Shown: piece after piece, positions 20,967 through 29,898 of the stretch
Layout: every line of letters begins with the position of its first letter
Position numbering within the stretch: the stretch's first letter is position 1
Assembly: GCF_016598775.1 (NCBI RefSeq)
Contig: NZ_CP066802.1
Span: forward strand, 2,046,001 to 2,110,000
DNA length: 64,000 bases
Direction: 5' to 3'
From: Actinomyces weissii
Lineage (GTDB): Bacteria; Actinomycetota; Actinomycetes; Actinomycetales; Actinomycetaceae
The notes under the pieces: generated by a model
Seen by the model: only the letters and a program-made list of their open reading frames with translations
Databases searched by the model: none
What the model was told of the DNA's origin: nothing
Made by a program: the position numbers and the translations under genes

Positions 20967-21586
20967 GTGAGCAGGCCCTTCATCTCGGAGGTGGGGGTGG
21001 CGGCCAGGGCGGCGGCCTCGACGGCGCGGGCGATCTCCTCACGGTGGCCGAAGATGGTCTTGTGGCGCTCGATCTGGCGGGTCAGCTCCAGCATGGCGTT
21101 GATGAGCATCTCCGGGCGGGGCGGGCAGCCCGGCAGGTAGATGTCCACCGGCACGATGTGGTCGCAGCCCTGCACGACGGCGTAGTTGTTGAACATGCCC
21201 CCGGAGGAGGCGCAGGCACCCATGGAGATGACCCACTTGGGCTCGGGCATGGCGTCGTAGACGTTGCGCACCACGGGCGCCATCTTGTGGGAGACGCGCC
21301 CGGAGACGAGCATGACGTCGGCGTGCCGGGGCGAGGCACGGAACACCTCCCAGCCGAAGCGGGACAGGTCGAAGCGGGGGGCGGCGGTGGCCATCATCTC
21401 GATGGCGCAGCAGGCCAGGCCCATGGTCACCGGCCAGATGGAGCGCGCCTGGGCCAGGGCGAGGAGCTTCTCCGTGCTGGCCAGCAGGAAGCCCGGGGAC
21501 TCTACCTGGGCGGCTGCCTCCGCCCAGGGGTCGTCCTGCTTGGACGGGATGGAGAGCATCTTCTTGTCGTACTCACGGTTGCGCAT
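20963..21586 (-). CDS. nuoB: NADH-quinone oxidoreductase subunit B (cluster N2)
   Basis: A 207-residue subunit carrying the terminal [4Fe-4S] cluster N2 beside the quinone site. The tandem Cys pair is in [10 protein letters not shown], the other ligands in [18 protein letters not shown] and [10 protein letters not shown]. The 40-residue N-terminal extension before WPVTMG is modest and the last 30 residues are Ala-rich. It begins 34 bp downstream of nuoA, one of the few real gaps in the operon. Confidence 0.96.
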   Translation of the reverse strand: MRNREYDKKMLSIPSKQDDPWAEAAAQVESPGFLLASTEKLLALAQARSIWPVTMGLACCAIEMMATAAPRFDLSRFGWEVFRASPRHADVMLVSGRVSHKMAPVVRNVYDAMPEPKWVISMGACASSGGMFNNYAVVQGCDHIVPVDIYLPGCPPRPEMLINAMLELTRQIERHKTIFGHREEIARAVEAAALAATPTSEMKGLLT

Positions 21587-21620
21587 TGCTGCCTCGTCTC
21601 TGTGTCAGTCCCGGCCCGGC

Positions 21621-21989
21621 TCAGTCCCAGTCCAGCCCGCCGCGGCGCCACTCCAGGACGTAGGGCACGGTGATGATGGCGACGAAGACCAGGGCCGCGA
21701 CCAGGCCGAAGACCCCCAGGGTGTGGAAGGCGGTGGCCCACGGGTAGAGGAACACGACCTCGACGTCGAAGATGATGAAGGTCATGCCCACCAGGTAGAA
21801 GGAGATCGGGAAGCGCCCGTGCTCGACGTTGGTGGGGGTGGGGTCGATGCCGCACTCGTAGTTGGCCACCATGACCTTGTTGGCCTGCTTGGGGCGGCGC
21901 GGGGTGACGATCGCGGACATGACCAGGCCGCCCGCGGCCACCACAAAGGCTGCTGCCGCCATGATGAGCAGGGAGAAATACGGGTTCAT
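21621..21989 (-). CDS. nuoA: NADH-quinone oxidoreductase subunit A
   Basis: A 122-residue three-helix membrane subunit and the first gene of the operon. The loop YECGIDPTPTNVEHGRFPISFYL contains the conserved Cys of the quinone-access loop, and DVEVVFLYPWA marks the second helix with its acidic pair. The ATG at 21989 is 390 bp from the divergent menG start; the shared upstream region must carry the nuo promoter, with a GAGGACG about 11 nt upstream as weak ribosome site. Confidence 0.96.
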   Translation of the reverse strand: MNPYFSLLIMAAAAFVVAAGGLVMSAIVTPRRPKQANKVMVANYECGIDPTPTNVEHGRFPISFYLVGMTFIIFDVEVVFLYPWATAFHTLGVFGLVAALVFVAIITVPYVLEWRRGGLDWD

Positions 21990-22252
21990 GCTGCCGTCAC
22001 CGTCCTCGTGGGGGTATGGAGCTGGGCGGCGGGGGGCGACGGCACCTGGGCGACCAGCATGTTGCCCCTTTCGCTCGGCTCAGACAGGGCCACGCTCCTG
22101 CACACGGCCCTAAGTCCCTCCACACAGGAGGGCTCCGGGCGACTCTAGCCAGTCCTGGCCACCCCTCGGACCTGACCCGCCATCTTCCGGCTTTTTGGCT
22201 CAGCCGCAACAGTTCCCGGAGCTGACAGGCCAGGCAGGCCTCAGTCCGGGAG

Positions 22253-22287
22253 AATAATTTACGAACGCCTGTCATGTCGTAATTATT
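22253..22287. promoter_or_regulatory. AT-rich inverted repeat, candidate operator
   Basis: AATAATTTACGA at 22253-22264 and TCGTAATTATT at 22277-22287 are inverted repeats (one base different in length) around a 12-nt spacer, so TTACGA-N12-TCGTAA is a perfect dyad core. It sits between nuoA and menG, 93 bp from the menG start. It does not match the Rex or Crp consensus that I know. A binding site for a respiratory regulator is an inference from position. Confidence 0.4.
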
Positions 22288-22367
22288 TGGCTGGCCGCCT
22301 GCGACCCCGCTGCACCAGGGACCGAGGTCCCGTTTCCGCTGGTGTCCGCTTCCGTCTGCGCACCTGC

Positions 22368-22373
22368 GATGAT
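22368..22373 (+). promoter_or_regulatory. -10 element of menG, leaderless
   Basis: GATGAT ends exactly 6 nt before the menG ATG; no Shine-Dalgarno sequence is present. Confidence 0.45.
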
Positions 22374-22379
22374 TGCCCC

Positions 22380-23084
22380 ATGAGCCGTGCCACCCTTGCC
22401 AAGGACCCCCGTGAGGTCGCCGGGATGTTCGACGCCGTCGCCCGCCGCTACGACGTCACCAATGACGTGATGACCCTGTTCCAGGTGCATATGTGGCGCA
22501 ATGTCACCCGCCGCGCCGTGGCCGCCAGGCCGGGCATGACGGTCCTGGACCTGGCGGCCGGCACCGGCACCTCCAGCGCGGGCTACGCCGCCGACGGCGC
22601 CGAGGTGGTGGCCTGCGACTTCTCCACCGGGATGCTGGCCGAGGGGCAGCGCCGCCACCCGCATATCGGCTTCGTGGCCGGTGACGCCACCGCCCTGCCC
22701 TTCGCGGACGAGAGCTTCGACGTCGTGACGATCTCCTACGGGCTGCGCAACGTGCAGGGGACCGTGCAGGCCCTGCGTGAGATGCTGCGGGTCACCAAGC
22801 GCGGCGGCCGGATCGTGATCGCCGAGTTCTCCACCCCGGTGAGCCCCTGGTTCCGCCGCCTGTACTCCTTCTACCTGGACACGGCCCTGCCTGCCGCCGG
22901 GCGCCTGGTCTCCTCCAACGCGGACGCCTACGACTACCTGGGCGAGTCGATCCTGGCCTGGCCGGACCAGGAGGCCCTGGCACGTCTGATGCAGGAGGCG
23001 GGCTGGCGGGCCGTGGGATACAAGAACCTCTCGGGCGGCATCGTGGCCGTGCACCGGGGCACCAAGGTCTTCCCCCGCAGCTGA
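22380..23084 (+). CDS. menG: Demethylmenaquinone methyltransferase
   Basis: A 234-residue class I SAM-dependent methyltransferase of the UbiE/MenG family, which performs the last step of menaquinone synthesis. The start [29 protein letters not shown] is the family N terminus; the SAM motif [12 protein letters not shown] follows near residue 55 and the conserved SYGLRNV block near 120. Length is typical. The longer open frame upstream lacks homology, and the ATG lies 6 nt after a -10-like hexamer. It is followed after 9 bp by menF, so the two are co-transcribed. Confidence 0.95.
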   Translation: MSRATLAKDPREVAGMFDAVARRYDVTNDVMTLFQVHMWRNVTRRAVAARPGMTVLDLAAGTGTSSAGYAADGAEVVACDFSTGMLAEGQRRHPHIGFVAGDATALPFADESFDVVTISYGLRNVQGTVQALREMLRVTKRGGRIVIAEFSTPVSPWFRRLYSFYLDTALPAAGRLVSSNADAYDYLGESILAWPDQEALARLMQEAGWRAVGYKNLSGGIVAVHRGTKVFPRS

Positions 23085-23093
23085 GTCCCGCGC

Positions 23094-24473
23094 ATGACCC
23101 TGTCACTGAGCGCCAGCGCCGCCCTGGCCGCCCCGCCGCGCCTGCAGGTGCGCACCCAACCGCTGGACACCTCCCGGCTGCCTGGCGGCCCGCAGGCCCC
23201 GGACCTGCTGGCGCTGCTGGCTGGCCGGGACGACGTCGTCTCCTGGGTGCGGGAGGGCCGCGGCCTGGTCGGGCTGGGGCGGGCCCTGGAGCTGCGGGCT
23301 GACGGCGAGGCAAGGATCGAGGAGCTGCGGGCCGCCTGGCGGGCCACGGTCTACGCCTCCTGGTGGGCGGACCCCCTGGTGCGGCCGGGCACCGGCCCGG
23401 TGGCGGTGGGGGCCGTCGCCTTCTCCCCCACCTCCGCTGACACCTCCGTGCTGGTGGTGCCGGAGCTGCTGGTGGGCCTGGACGAGCAGGGGGCCTGGCT
23501 CACCCACGCCCAGGTGCTCGCTCCTGATGCGCAGACGACGCCGTCCCCACAGCTGCCGCTGGAGGACCTGCTGGCTGGCTTGAGCCTCTCCCCCACCCCG
23601 CTGCCAGGGCCCGTGGGGGCCGTGACCGCCCCGGGAGCCCAGGCAGAGACCGCCTGGATGGGCAGCGTGGAGCGGGCCCGGGCGGCGCTGCGGCGCGGCG
23701 ACCTGGCCAAGGTGGTGCTGGCCCGGGACGTCACCGCGGTGCCCCGACGGCGCGGGCACACCGGGGACCTGCTGCGGCGTCTGGCGGCGGCCTACCCGTC
23801 CTGCTGGACCTTTGCCGCCGACGGCATGGTCGGGGCCTCCCCGGAGCTGCTGGTGCGACTGCGGGAGCGGAGGCTCACCAGCCGGGTGCTGGCCGGGACC
23901 GCCCGCCGTCACGGCGGCACCCCCCAGGAGCGGGAGGCGGAGGCGGCAGCGCTGGCCCGCTGGCTGGCGGCCTCCAGCAAGAACAACCGGGAGCACGCGC
24001 TGGCCCGGGCCTCCGCCCTGGAGGCGCTGGAGCCCCTGTGCTCGGTGGTGGAGTGCCCGGAGCGCTTCGTGCTGCCCCTGCCCAACGTGCTGCACCTGGC
24101 CAGCGACATCACCGGCGTGGTGGCGGGAGACACCGGGGCCCTGTCCCTGGTGGGCGCCCTGCACCCCACAGCCGCCGTCTGCGGCACCCCCCGGCGGGAG
24201 GCCGCGGCCCTGATAGAGGAGCTGGAGGGCATGGACCGAGGCCGTTACGCCGGGCCGGTGGGCTGGGTGGACTGGCGGGGCGAGGGCGAGTGGTGCATCG
24301 CCCTGCGCAGCGCCCAGCTGGCCGGGGACGGCCACGGCGGCCTGTCACCACAGCTGCCCCTGCGGGTCTTCGGGGGCGGGGGGATCATGCCGGACTCCGA
24401 GCCCGCCGACGAGCTGGCCGAGACCAGGGCCAAGATGCGCCCGGTGCTGGAGGCCCTGGGGGTCAGCGCCTGA
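23094..24473 (+). CDS. menF: Isochorismate synthase
   Basis: A 459-residue chorismate-binding enzyme that converts chorismate to isochorismate, the first committed step of menaquinone synthesis. The conserved catalytic Lys is in LAKVVLARD; GASPELLVRL, AGTARR, HLASDITGVV and HPTAAVCGTP with GPVGW are the metal- and substrate-binding blocks. Siderophore-type isochorismate synthases are close relatives, but the adjacency to menG argues for MenF. The gene ends 256 bp before the convergent protease gene; I see nothing else in that gap. Confidence 0.92.
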   Translation: MTLSLSASAALAAPPRLQVRTQPLDTSRLPGGPQAPDLLALLAGRDDVVSWVREGRGLVGLGRALELRADGEARIEELRAAWRATVYASWWADPLVRPGTGPVAVGAVAFSPTSADTSVLVVPELLVGLDEQGAWLTHAQVLAPDAQTTPSPQLPLEDLLAGLSLSPTPLPGPVGAVTAPGAQAETAWMGSVERARAALRRGDLAKVVLARDVTAVPRRRGHTGDLLRRLAAAYPSCWTFAADGMVGASPELLVRLRERRLTSRVLAGTARRHGGTPQEREAEAAALARWLAASSKNNREHALARASALEALEPLCSVVECPERFVLPLPNVLHLASDITGVVAGDTGALSLVGALHPTAAVCGTPRREAAALIEELEGMDRGRYAGPVGWVDWRGEGEWCIALRSAQLAGDGHGGLSPQLPLRVFGGGGIMPDSEPADELAETRAKMRPVLEALGVSA

Positions 24474-24729
24474 GGCCACCAGCCCGGACGGCGCGGCCCT
24501 TAACAGCGGCTGACGGCGACCACCCGGCGCATAGCCTAAGCAAGAAGCTGGTACGCCCCCGCGGGGACTGAGAGCAGCCGGGCGGGGTGCGGTGCGTACT
24601 GTCCGGCGCACCTGGCCTGCCCCACCCCAGCGGCACCGACCTCCAGCAGCCCTAACCGGCCCTGGCAGCTGCGCTAGGAACGGCCGAACGGCCCGGGCTG
24701 CGCCGGAGCAGTCCCAGAGCTGGGCGCCG

Positions 24730-26535
24730 TCAGGAGTCGGCCCGCTCCGCCAGGTTCACCTGGACCTCCTCACGCTTGCCGCCCCGGATCACGGTGAGGG
24801 TGGCCTGGTCGCCGGAGGAGTACTGGCGCACGAAGCCGGTGAGCGCCACGGACTGGCTGGTGGGCTTGCCGTCGATCGCGATCAGCACGTCCTGGGGGCG
24901 CAGGCCGGCTTTCTCCGCCGGTGATCCGGGTTCCACCGTCTGCACCTCCGCACCGACGCGGGTGACACCGTCGGCGGAGGCGGCGGCGTCCTTGAGAGTG
25001 ACCCCCAGGTAGGCGTGGGTGGCCTTGCCGGTGGCGATGATCTGGTCGGCTACCTTCTTGGCGAGCTTCGCGGGGATCGCGAAACCGATGCCGATGGAGC
25101 CGTTGGAGCTCTTGGAGGCAGTGGCGATCGAGGAGTTGATGCCGATCACCAGCCCGTGCTCGTCAAAGAGCGGGCCCCCGGAGTTGCCCGGGTTGATGGC
25201 GGCGTCCACCTGGATGGCGTTGGTCACCACCTGGCTGGTGGACCGGCCCTCGCCCCCCACCAGGCCGCCGAGGAGATCGCCTAGGCCGCCGGGGTCCTGC
25301 TGGCCGCCCTGTCCCTCGGAGTCCTCCTCCTGGGTGGTGATGACTGGCCGGTTGAGCGCGGAGATGATGCCGGTGGTGACGGTGGAGGACAGTCCCAGCG
25401 GGTTGCCGATCGCCATGACGCCCTGGCCGATCGCCAGGGACTCGGAGTCACCGACGGTAGCCACCACCAGGTCCTTGGGCGGGTTGACCAGCTCGATGAC
25501 CGCCAGGTCGGTGGCCGGGTCGGTGCCGGTGAGCCTGGCCTCGTAGATCCGCCCGTCGGCCAGGGTCACCTGGATCTGCTTGGCTCCCTGCACCACGTGG
25601 TTGTTGGTGATGATGTGGCCGCTGGCGTCGTAGATGACGCCGGAGCCCTGGGAGGTGCCGTCGTTGAGGGCCACCGCGATGGCTACGACGGCGTTGCCCA
25701 CCGCCGCGGACACGGCCTGCCAGTCAGCCGCCTGGGTGGTGCTGTCCACGGTCTGGGTGGTGCCGCCCTGCATCGGGCTGGGCAGGGCTGACACGGCAGG
25801 GGCACTGCTGGCGGGCCTGTCCAGGTAGCGGGTGGCGACGACGGTGCCTCCGGAGGCGAGCAGCGCCGTCACCACGGTGGCACTCACCAGGGCGCCCCAG
25901 CCCGGGCCCCGCCGACGGTAGGCAGTACGGGAGGGAGCCGCCTCCATGGGCTCGTATACGGCCGCGGCGAAGGAGCCGGGGGCCGGGGCGGTGGGGGCGG
26001 GGGACGGGGTGCTGCGCTCAAAGCTGTAGCCCGCGGGCGTGCTGGGCGCGCTGGTGTAGGTGCTGCCGGAGAGTGCAGAACCACCGGAGGCCGGGGCGGT
26101 GGGGGCGGGGGACGGGGTGCTGCGCTCAAAGTTGTAGCCCGCGGGCGTGCTGGGCGCGCTGGTGTAGGTGCTGCCGGAGAGTGCAGAACCACCGGGGGCC
26201 GGGGCGGCGGGGCCGGGGGACGGGGTGCTGCGCTCAAAGCTGTAGCCCGCGGGCGTACTGGGCGCGCTGGTGTAGGTGCTGCCGGAGAGCGTGGAGCCGC
26301 TGTTCGTCTCCGCGCGGGGAGGCTCCTGCGCATAGGGGTAGAAAGAGCGCTCCGGACCGGGAGCCCGGTGGGAGGTGGGGCGGACACGGGGAGCGACCGG
26401 GGGCGCGGGGGCCTCGGGAGCGGAAGCGGATACGGGTCCCGGACGGTAGGTGCGCGGGTCGGTCCAGGAGCTGCTGGTGCGAGGAGTCTCGCCGTCGGGG
26501 TCCGGTCCGCCAGTGATCTCGTCGTAGATGCTCAT
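24730..26535 (-). CDS. HtrA/DegP-like membrane serine protease with PDZ domain
   Basis: A 601-residue trypsin-like protease. Residues 1-210 are a low-complexity cytoplasmic region containing three 36-residue repeats (GSTYTSAPSTPAGY..FERSTPSP); one membrane helix follows (about 215-237, GALVSATVVTALLASGG); the protease domain has His in IITNNHVV, Asp in ATDLAVIEL and Ser in GNSGGPL; a PDZ domain ends the protein. This is the domain order of actinobacterial HtrA/PepD proteins, which handle envelope stress. The ATG at 26535 follows GAAGGAA closely. An AT-rich stretch at 26560-26580 (TATATCTAGGCTA) is a possible promoter. Confidence 0.92.
   Translation of the reverse strand: MSIYDEITGGPDPDGETPRTSSSWTDPRTYRPGPVSASAPEAPAPPVAPRVRPTSHRAPGPERSFYPYAQEPPRAETNSGSTLSGSTYTSAPSTPAGYSFERSTPSPGPAAPAPGGSALSGSTYTSAPSTPAGYNFERSTPSPAPTAPASGGSALSGSTYTSAPSTPAGYSFERSTPSPAPTAPAPGSFAAAVYEPMEAAPSRTAYRRRGPGWGALVSATVVTALLASGGTVVATRYLDRPASSAPAVSALPSPMQGGTTQTVDSTTQAADWQAVSAAVGNAVVAIAVALNDGTSQGSGVIYDASGHIITNNHVVQGAKQIQVTLADGRIYEARLTGTDPATDLAVIELVNPPKDLVVATVGDSESLAIGQGVMAIGNPLGLSSTVTTGIISALNRPVITTQEEDSEGQGGQQDPGGLGDLLGGLVGGEGRSTSQVVTNAIQVDAAINPGNSGGPLFDEHGLVIGINSSIATASKSSNGSIGIGFAIPAKLAKKVADQIIATGKATHAYLGVTLKDAAASADGVTRVGAEVQTVEPGSPAEKAGLRPQDVLIAIDGKPTSQSVALTGFVRQYSSGDQATLTVIRGGKREEVQVNLAERADS
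25978..26301 (-). repeat. 108-bp in-frame tandem repeat (3 copies) in protease gene
   Basis: Equivalent sites (GCTGCGCTCA) recur at 26011, 26119 and 26227, a period of exactly 108 bp, or 36 codons. Copies are nearly identical even at silent sites, showing recent expansion or gene conversion. Confidence 0.9.
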
Positions 26536-26696
26536 GTTCCTTCTTCCGGGTGGTCTTCCCGTAGCCTAGATATAAGGACAGCCAACGTGTTCCATCTGGG
26601 GCGTTGCCCAAGCCTGTCTGGAACTTACCTGTGAACCGCCCGTAACCCCCAGTGTCCCCACTCACAATCCCCACCCCCAGCCCCGCGAGACCGGGA

Positions 26697-26770
26697 CATC
26701 GGTACCGCGAGACCGGGACATATGGACCGCGAGACCGGCAAGGGTGGCCTTAGTTGTGGATAACTCGCGG
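26697..26770 (-). repeat. Dispersed repeat with TTATCCACA motif, copy 2
   Basis: On the minus strand it reads GCGAGTTATCCACA, an intervening variable part, CCATATGTCCCGGTCTCGCGG, and one more iteration of GATGTCCCGGTCTCGCGG. It matches the element at 229-294. The TTATCCACA site is at 26755-26763. It lies about 160 bp upstream of the protease start. Confidence 0.65.
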
Positions 26771-27619
26771 CTGGTGGGCCTGCGCCAGCTGCTCGACGAC
26801 GGCGCAGCTTGTTGGGCGTGCTGCAGGCGGGAAGGCACGGGTCGGCTGGGGCCGGGTTTGACGGCAGGGCAGGTGAAGGCCCGCGCACAGGCAAACGGGC
26901 GGCCTACACCGGCTACCTCGTGAGAGCCCAGGGGGAAGGAGAACCTCCCACCTGCCACCTCTTGGGAGAGCGACAGTAAAGGGACCTTCCATGCTGGTCA
27001 CAGCACGGACGCACACAGTAGGTGGTGAAGCCGCGGGAGGATTCAAAGGCGCACTCTGCCAGCTCCAGCCCTGAGGTCCGGCTCTTGGACCGGGAGAATC
27101 GAGAAGGTCCTGAGCAACGGGGCCTCTGCCAGGGGCTCTAGTGCTAGGGGATGTTGTACTGGGCGGACTGGAGGCTGGTTGCGCACTCTGGTACAGGTGC
27201 CGCAGCAGCACCAGGGGCAGTTCTTGGGTGGGCTGGAGGCTGGTTGCACACATGGCGCGGAGCACCCCACCGAACGAAACAGGGTTCTCCCCTGCAATCA
27301 CAAGCAACACCCGTAAACATGCTCCGGCCTGGCAGCTTCGCCCACCCCGACTAAATGTGCAATGACTCGGCCGTTGCACACCTCACGCTGTCCTCCCCAC
27401 CACCTGGGCGCCGGAAACGTTGAAATCCCAGCACCAGCCTGGTTCCCATGTGTGCCAAAGCCCCCAAGGCACCAAGGGCCCACGAGCCTCCCAAGCCGCA
27501 GGCTCCAGCGCGAAACCCAAGCCGCCAAAGGCTCGGCGTGACCCAGCAGCGGGTGCTGAAGGACATCCAACGCCCCCTGGGCTCCACCCGCACGCCGGGA
27601 CACCTCCCTTCGCCTCCAG

Positions 27620-27678
27620 TTGTGCATTTCGGCGCGAGTGGTGCCGGATTACCGCACCACTCGCGCCGAAATGCACAA
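27620..27678. repeat. Dispersed hairpin repeat, copy 1
   Basis: Two perfect 25-bp inverted arms (starting TTGTGCATTTCGGCGCG) flank the 9-nt loop CGGATTACC. Except for one base of the loop and the outer two arm positions it is the same as the element at 41535-41597. It stands 45 bp past the end of menD, where it could end or stabilise the mRNA. Confidence 0.85.
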
Positions 27679-27723
27679 GTCAGGGTGGGGGTGGGCACGC
27701 CCCGTCACACCCAGGTCACCCCG

Positions 27724-29898
27724 CTAGAGACGGATGTACAGGAGGCTGAGCCCCTCGATCGGGCGGGATAGCAGCTCTCGCAGCTCCTCGGTCGTGGCGG
27801 GCTGGTGGACGACGGCGCCCAGGGCCCGCCCCAGGGCGGCAATGTCCGTGGCCTGCGGGGTGGTGAAGCAGCGGGCGAAGTCCGCCGCGGGCGTGACGGC
27901 CGGGTACTCCAGGCTGGAGAAGATAGCGCCCCCGGCGTCGTCCAGCACCACCACCTGCAGGTCTACCTGCTGCTCCAGCACGCCGCGGTTCAGGCTCATG
28001 GCGTCGTGCAGGAAGCTGAGGTCGCCCAGGAGCACGCGCACCGGCCCCCCACTGGCCACGGCGACGCCGACGGCGGTGGCCAGGGTGCCGTCTATCCCGG
28101 CCAGACCCCGGTTGGCCAGGGGGTGCGGCGCCACCCCTGCCGGGGGCACGGCCAGGCGGTCCAGGCGGCGGATGGTCATGGAGGACCCCAGCACCAGCCG
28201 GGGGCGGGGGGCGTCGCCGGGGGCGGTGAGGTCGGCGCAGGCGGCGTCCCACACGGCGGTGGCGACGGCGTCGGCGCTCAGGCGGCTTGCGGCAGGCGGT
28301 TCGGGCAGCGGGGGCAGCTCTGCGACGGCCTGCTGCCAGCTGGGGAGCCAGTCGGCGGGGGCGGGGCCCAGCCCCAGGGCGGCGGCGACCTGGGCGGCCC
28401 CGGCCTGGGCGGCGTCGGTTGGCGGCTGGTGGCCTGACAGGAGGGCGGTGGGCAGGACGCGGCTGGCGGTCCCGGCGACGTCGGTCCAGCGGGCGGTGCT
28501 GGTGACGACGTCGATGGGCAGGTCGTTGCGGGCGAGCAGAGCGCTGACGGGGCGGGTGAGGCTGGGGTGGCCGAAGACCACCAGGTGCTCGGCCTGCGCG
28601 GCCAGGGCGGCCCCGGACGCATGGTTGAGGAGCTCGGCGTAGCGGGTCAGGGCGTTGGCGCCTGCGCGGGCCCCGGAGCTCGGTTCAGCCAGGAGCGGCC
28701 AGCCCAGGTGCTCGGCCAGGGCGCGGGCGTGGGTCCCGGTGGCGTCGACGCTGTCTCCGGCGATCACGAGGCCGCGCCTGGGGGCGCCGTCAGGCGGGGT
28801 GGGATGGGCAGGGTGACGCGAGGCAGCCAGGCCGGGGCACGACGGCACCAGCGGGACGGGGGCGGGGGTGGGATGGGGCGGGACATCCGGGCCGGGGCAC
28901 GACGGCATCAGCGGTCCGGGAACCGTGGCAGCGCTAGCCGCCAGGGCCTGTGCGGGCTGCTGACTGTGAGCTAGCCCAGTCACGGCGGAGGCGGGAACGC
29001 GCCCGTCGGCGTCGGGGGCGGGAACAGGGGCGGGCGCGCCCACGGCGGAGGCGGGAGCACGGCCACCGGCGTCGGGGGTGGGGGCCAGGGGCGGGCGGAA
29101 GCGGATGTTGACCTGGGCGGGGCCGGGGTCGTTGCTGAGGGTGCCGCAGGCGGCGGCGAGGGCACGGTGTACCTGTCCGGCCAGGGCGCGGCTGCCTGCT
29201 TGGGGGCCGAGGTCCTGGAGGAGGTCGGCGGGCAGGTCCACGTGGGCGCGTAGGGCGTCGCCGAAGATGCGGGTCTGCTCGGTGGTCTGGTTGGCGCCGG
29301 TGCCCACGAGCTCGTGGGGCCGGTCGGCGCTGATGACGAGCAGGGGGATCCCGGCGGCGTCGGCCTCGGCCACGGCTGGGTGGAGGTTGGCGACGGCGGT
29401 GCCGGAGGTGGTGACGACGGCGGCGGCGCGGCGGCGGTTGTGCTGGAGCTCGGCGCGGGCCATGCCCAGGGCGGTGAAGGCGGCGCTGCGCTCGTCCAGC
29501 ACGACACGCAGGCGGAGGCGCCCGGCGGCCTCGGCGGCCAGGAGCGCTGGTACGAGGGGGGCGGAGCGGGAGCCAGGGGCAAGAACGACGTGGCGCACCC
29601 CCTGGTCCACGAGCCCCTGGACGAGCGCCTGGGCGGCCTGGACCGACGGCGGCTGCGGAGCCTGCGGGCCAGGCGCAGCAGCGGGGGCGGGCACGGCGCC
29701 AGAAGACGGCGGCTGCGGAGCCTGCGGGCCAGGCGCGGCAGCGGGGGCGGGCACGGCGCCAGAAGACGGCGGCTGCGGAGCCTGCGGGCCAGGCGCAGCA
29801 GGGGCGGGCACGGCGTCGGCTGCTGGCCGGGGGCTGCTGGGGGCTGCTTCCGGGCTGGCGTTGCTGGCACAGCTGGCCGGGCTGCTCGGGCTGCTCAT
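27724..29898 (-). CDS. menD: 2-succinyl-5-enolpyruvyl-6-hydroxy-3-cyclohexene-1-carboxylate synthase
   Basis: A 724-residue thiamine-diphosphate enzyme that joins isochorismate and 2-oxoglutarate. The N-terminal core starts only near residue 80 (LVDQGVRHVVLAPGSRSAPL), after a Pro/Ala-rich leader built from 20-residue repeats. A second Pro-rich insertion occupies about residues 265-375. The C-terminal ThDP domain (GLAGIDGTLATAVGVA, GDLSFLHDAMSLNRG) is intact. Family members are about 550 residues, so about 170 are extra. The ATG overlaps the menC stop (ATGA), which supports translation from the leader. Confidence 0.93.
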   Translation of the reverse strand: MSSPSSPASCASNASPEAAPSSPRPAADAVPAPAAPGPQAPQPPSSGAVPAPAAAPGPQAPQPPSSGAVPAPAAAPGPQAPQPPSVQAAQALVQGLVDQGVRHVVLAPGSRSAPLVPALLAAEAAGRLRLRVVLDERSAAFTALGMARAELQHNRRRAAAVVTTSGTAVANLHPAVAEADAAGIPLLVISADRPHELVGTGANQTTEQTRIFGDALRAHVDLPADLLQDLGPQAGSRALAGQVHRALAAACGTLSNDPGPAQVNIRFRPPLAPTPDAGGRAPASAVGAPAPVPAPDADGRVPASAVTGLAHSQQPAQALAASAATVPGPLMPSCPGPDVPPHPTPAPVPLVPSCPGLAASRHPAHPTPPDGAPRRGLVIAGDSVDATGTHARALAEHLGWPLLAEPSSGARAGANALTRYAELLNHASGAALAAQAEHLVVFGHPSLTRPVSALLARNDLPIDVVTSTARWTDVAGTASRVLPTALLSGHQPPTDAAQAGAAQVAAALGLGPAPADWLPSWQQAVAELPPLPEPPAASRLSADAVATAVWDAACADLTAPGDAPRPRLVLGSSMTIRRLDRLAVPPAGVAPHPLANRGLAGIDGTLATAVGVAVASGGPVRVLLGDLSFLHDAMSLNRGVLEQQVDLQVVVLDDAGGAIFSSLEYPAVTPAADFARCFTTPQATDIAALGRALGAVVHQPATTEELRELLSRPIEGLSLLYIRL
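29641..29815 (-). repeat. 60-bp in-frame tandem repeat in menD leader
   Basis: The unit encoding APGPQAPQPPSSGAVPAPAA (20 codons) recurs with a period of exactly 60 bp (near-identical blocks starting 29646, 29706 and 29766), about 2.9 copies with two base changes and a 3-bp deletion. Confidence 0.9.

Larger units (their letters stand above)
21990..22379. other. Divergent nuoA-menG regulatory region
   Basis: This 390-bp gap between the divergent complex I operon and menG-menF has no gene that I can support. It contains an AT-rich island (22251-22288) that stands out in a 70% GC region and holds an inverted repeat described separately. The -10 element of menG lies at its right end. The nuo promoter itself is not resolvable with confidence. 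Confidence 0.6.
26536..27723. other. 1.2-kb intergenic region with dispersed repeats
   Basis: No gene can be supported between the protease start and the end of menD. The open frames present have no protein-like character or recognisable motif. The region holds the second copy of the TTATCCACA repeat, an imperfect duplication of GGACTGGAGGCTGGTTG and GGGCTGGAGGCTGGTTG (about 27167 and 27230), and the 27-bp-arm hairpin. It could be a remnant of decayed DNA. Confidence 0.6.

Noticed and set aside
26750..27379. A 209-codon frame in the large intergenic region
   Set aside because: Its composition is not protein-like, it has no recognisable motif and it overlaps repeat elements.
27620..27678. Hairpin as an integron attC site or tRNA
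   Set aside because: No integron integrase, no attC core sites, and it is a simple perfect inverted repeat with no cloverleaf.
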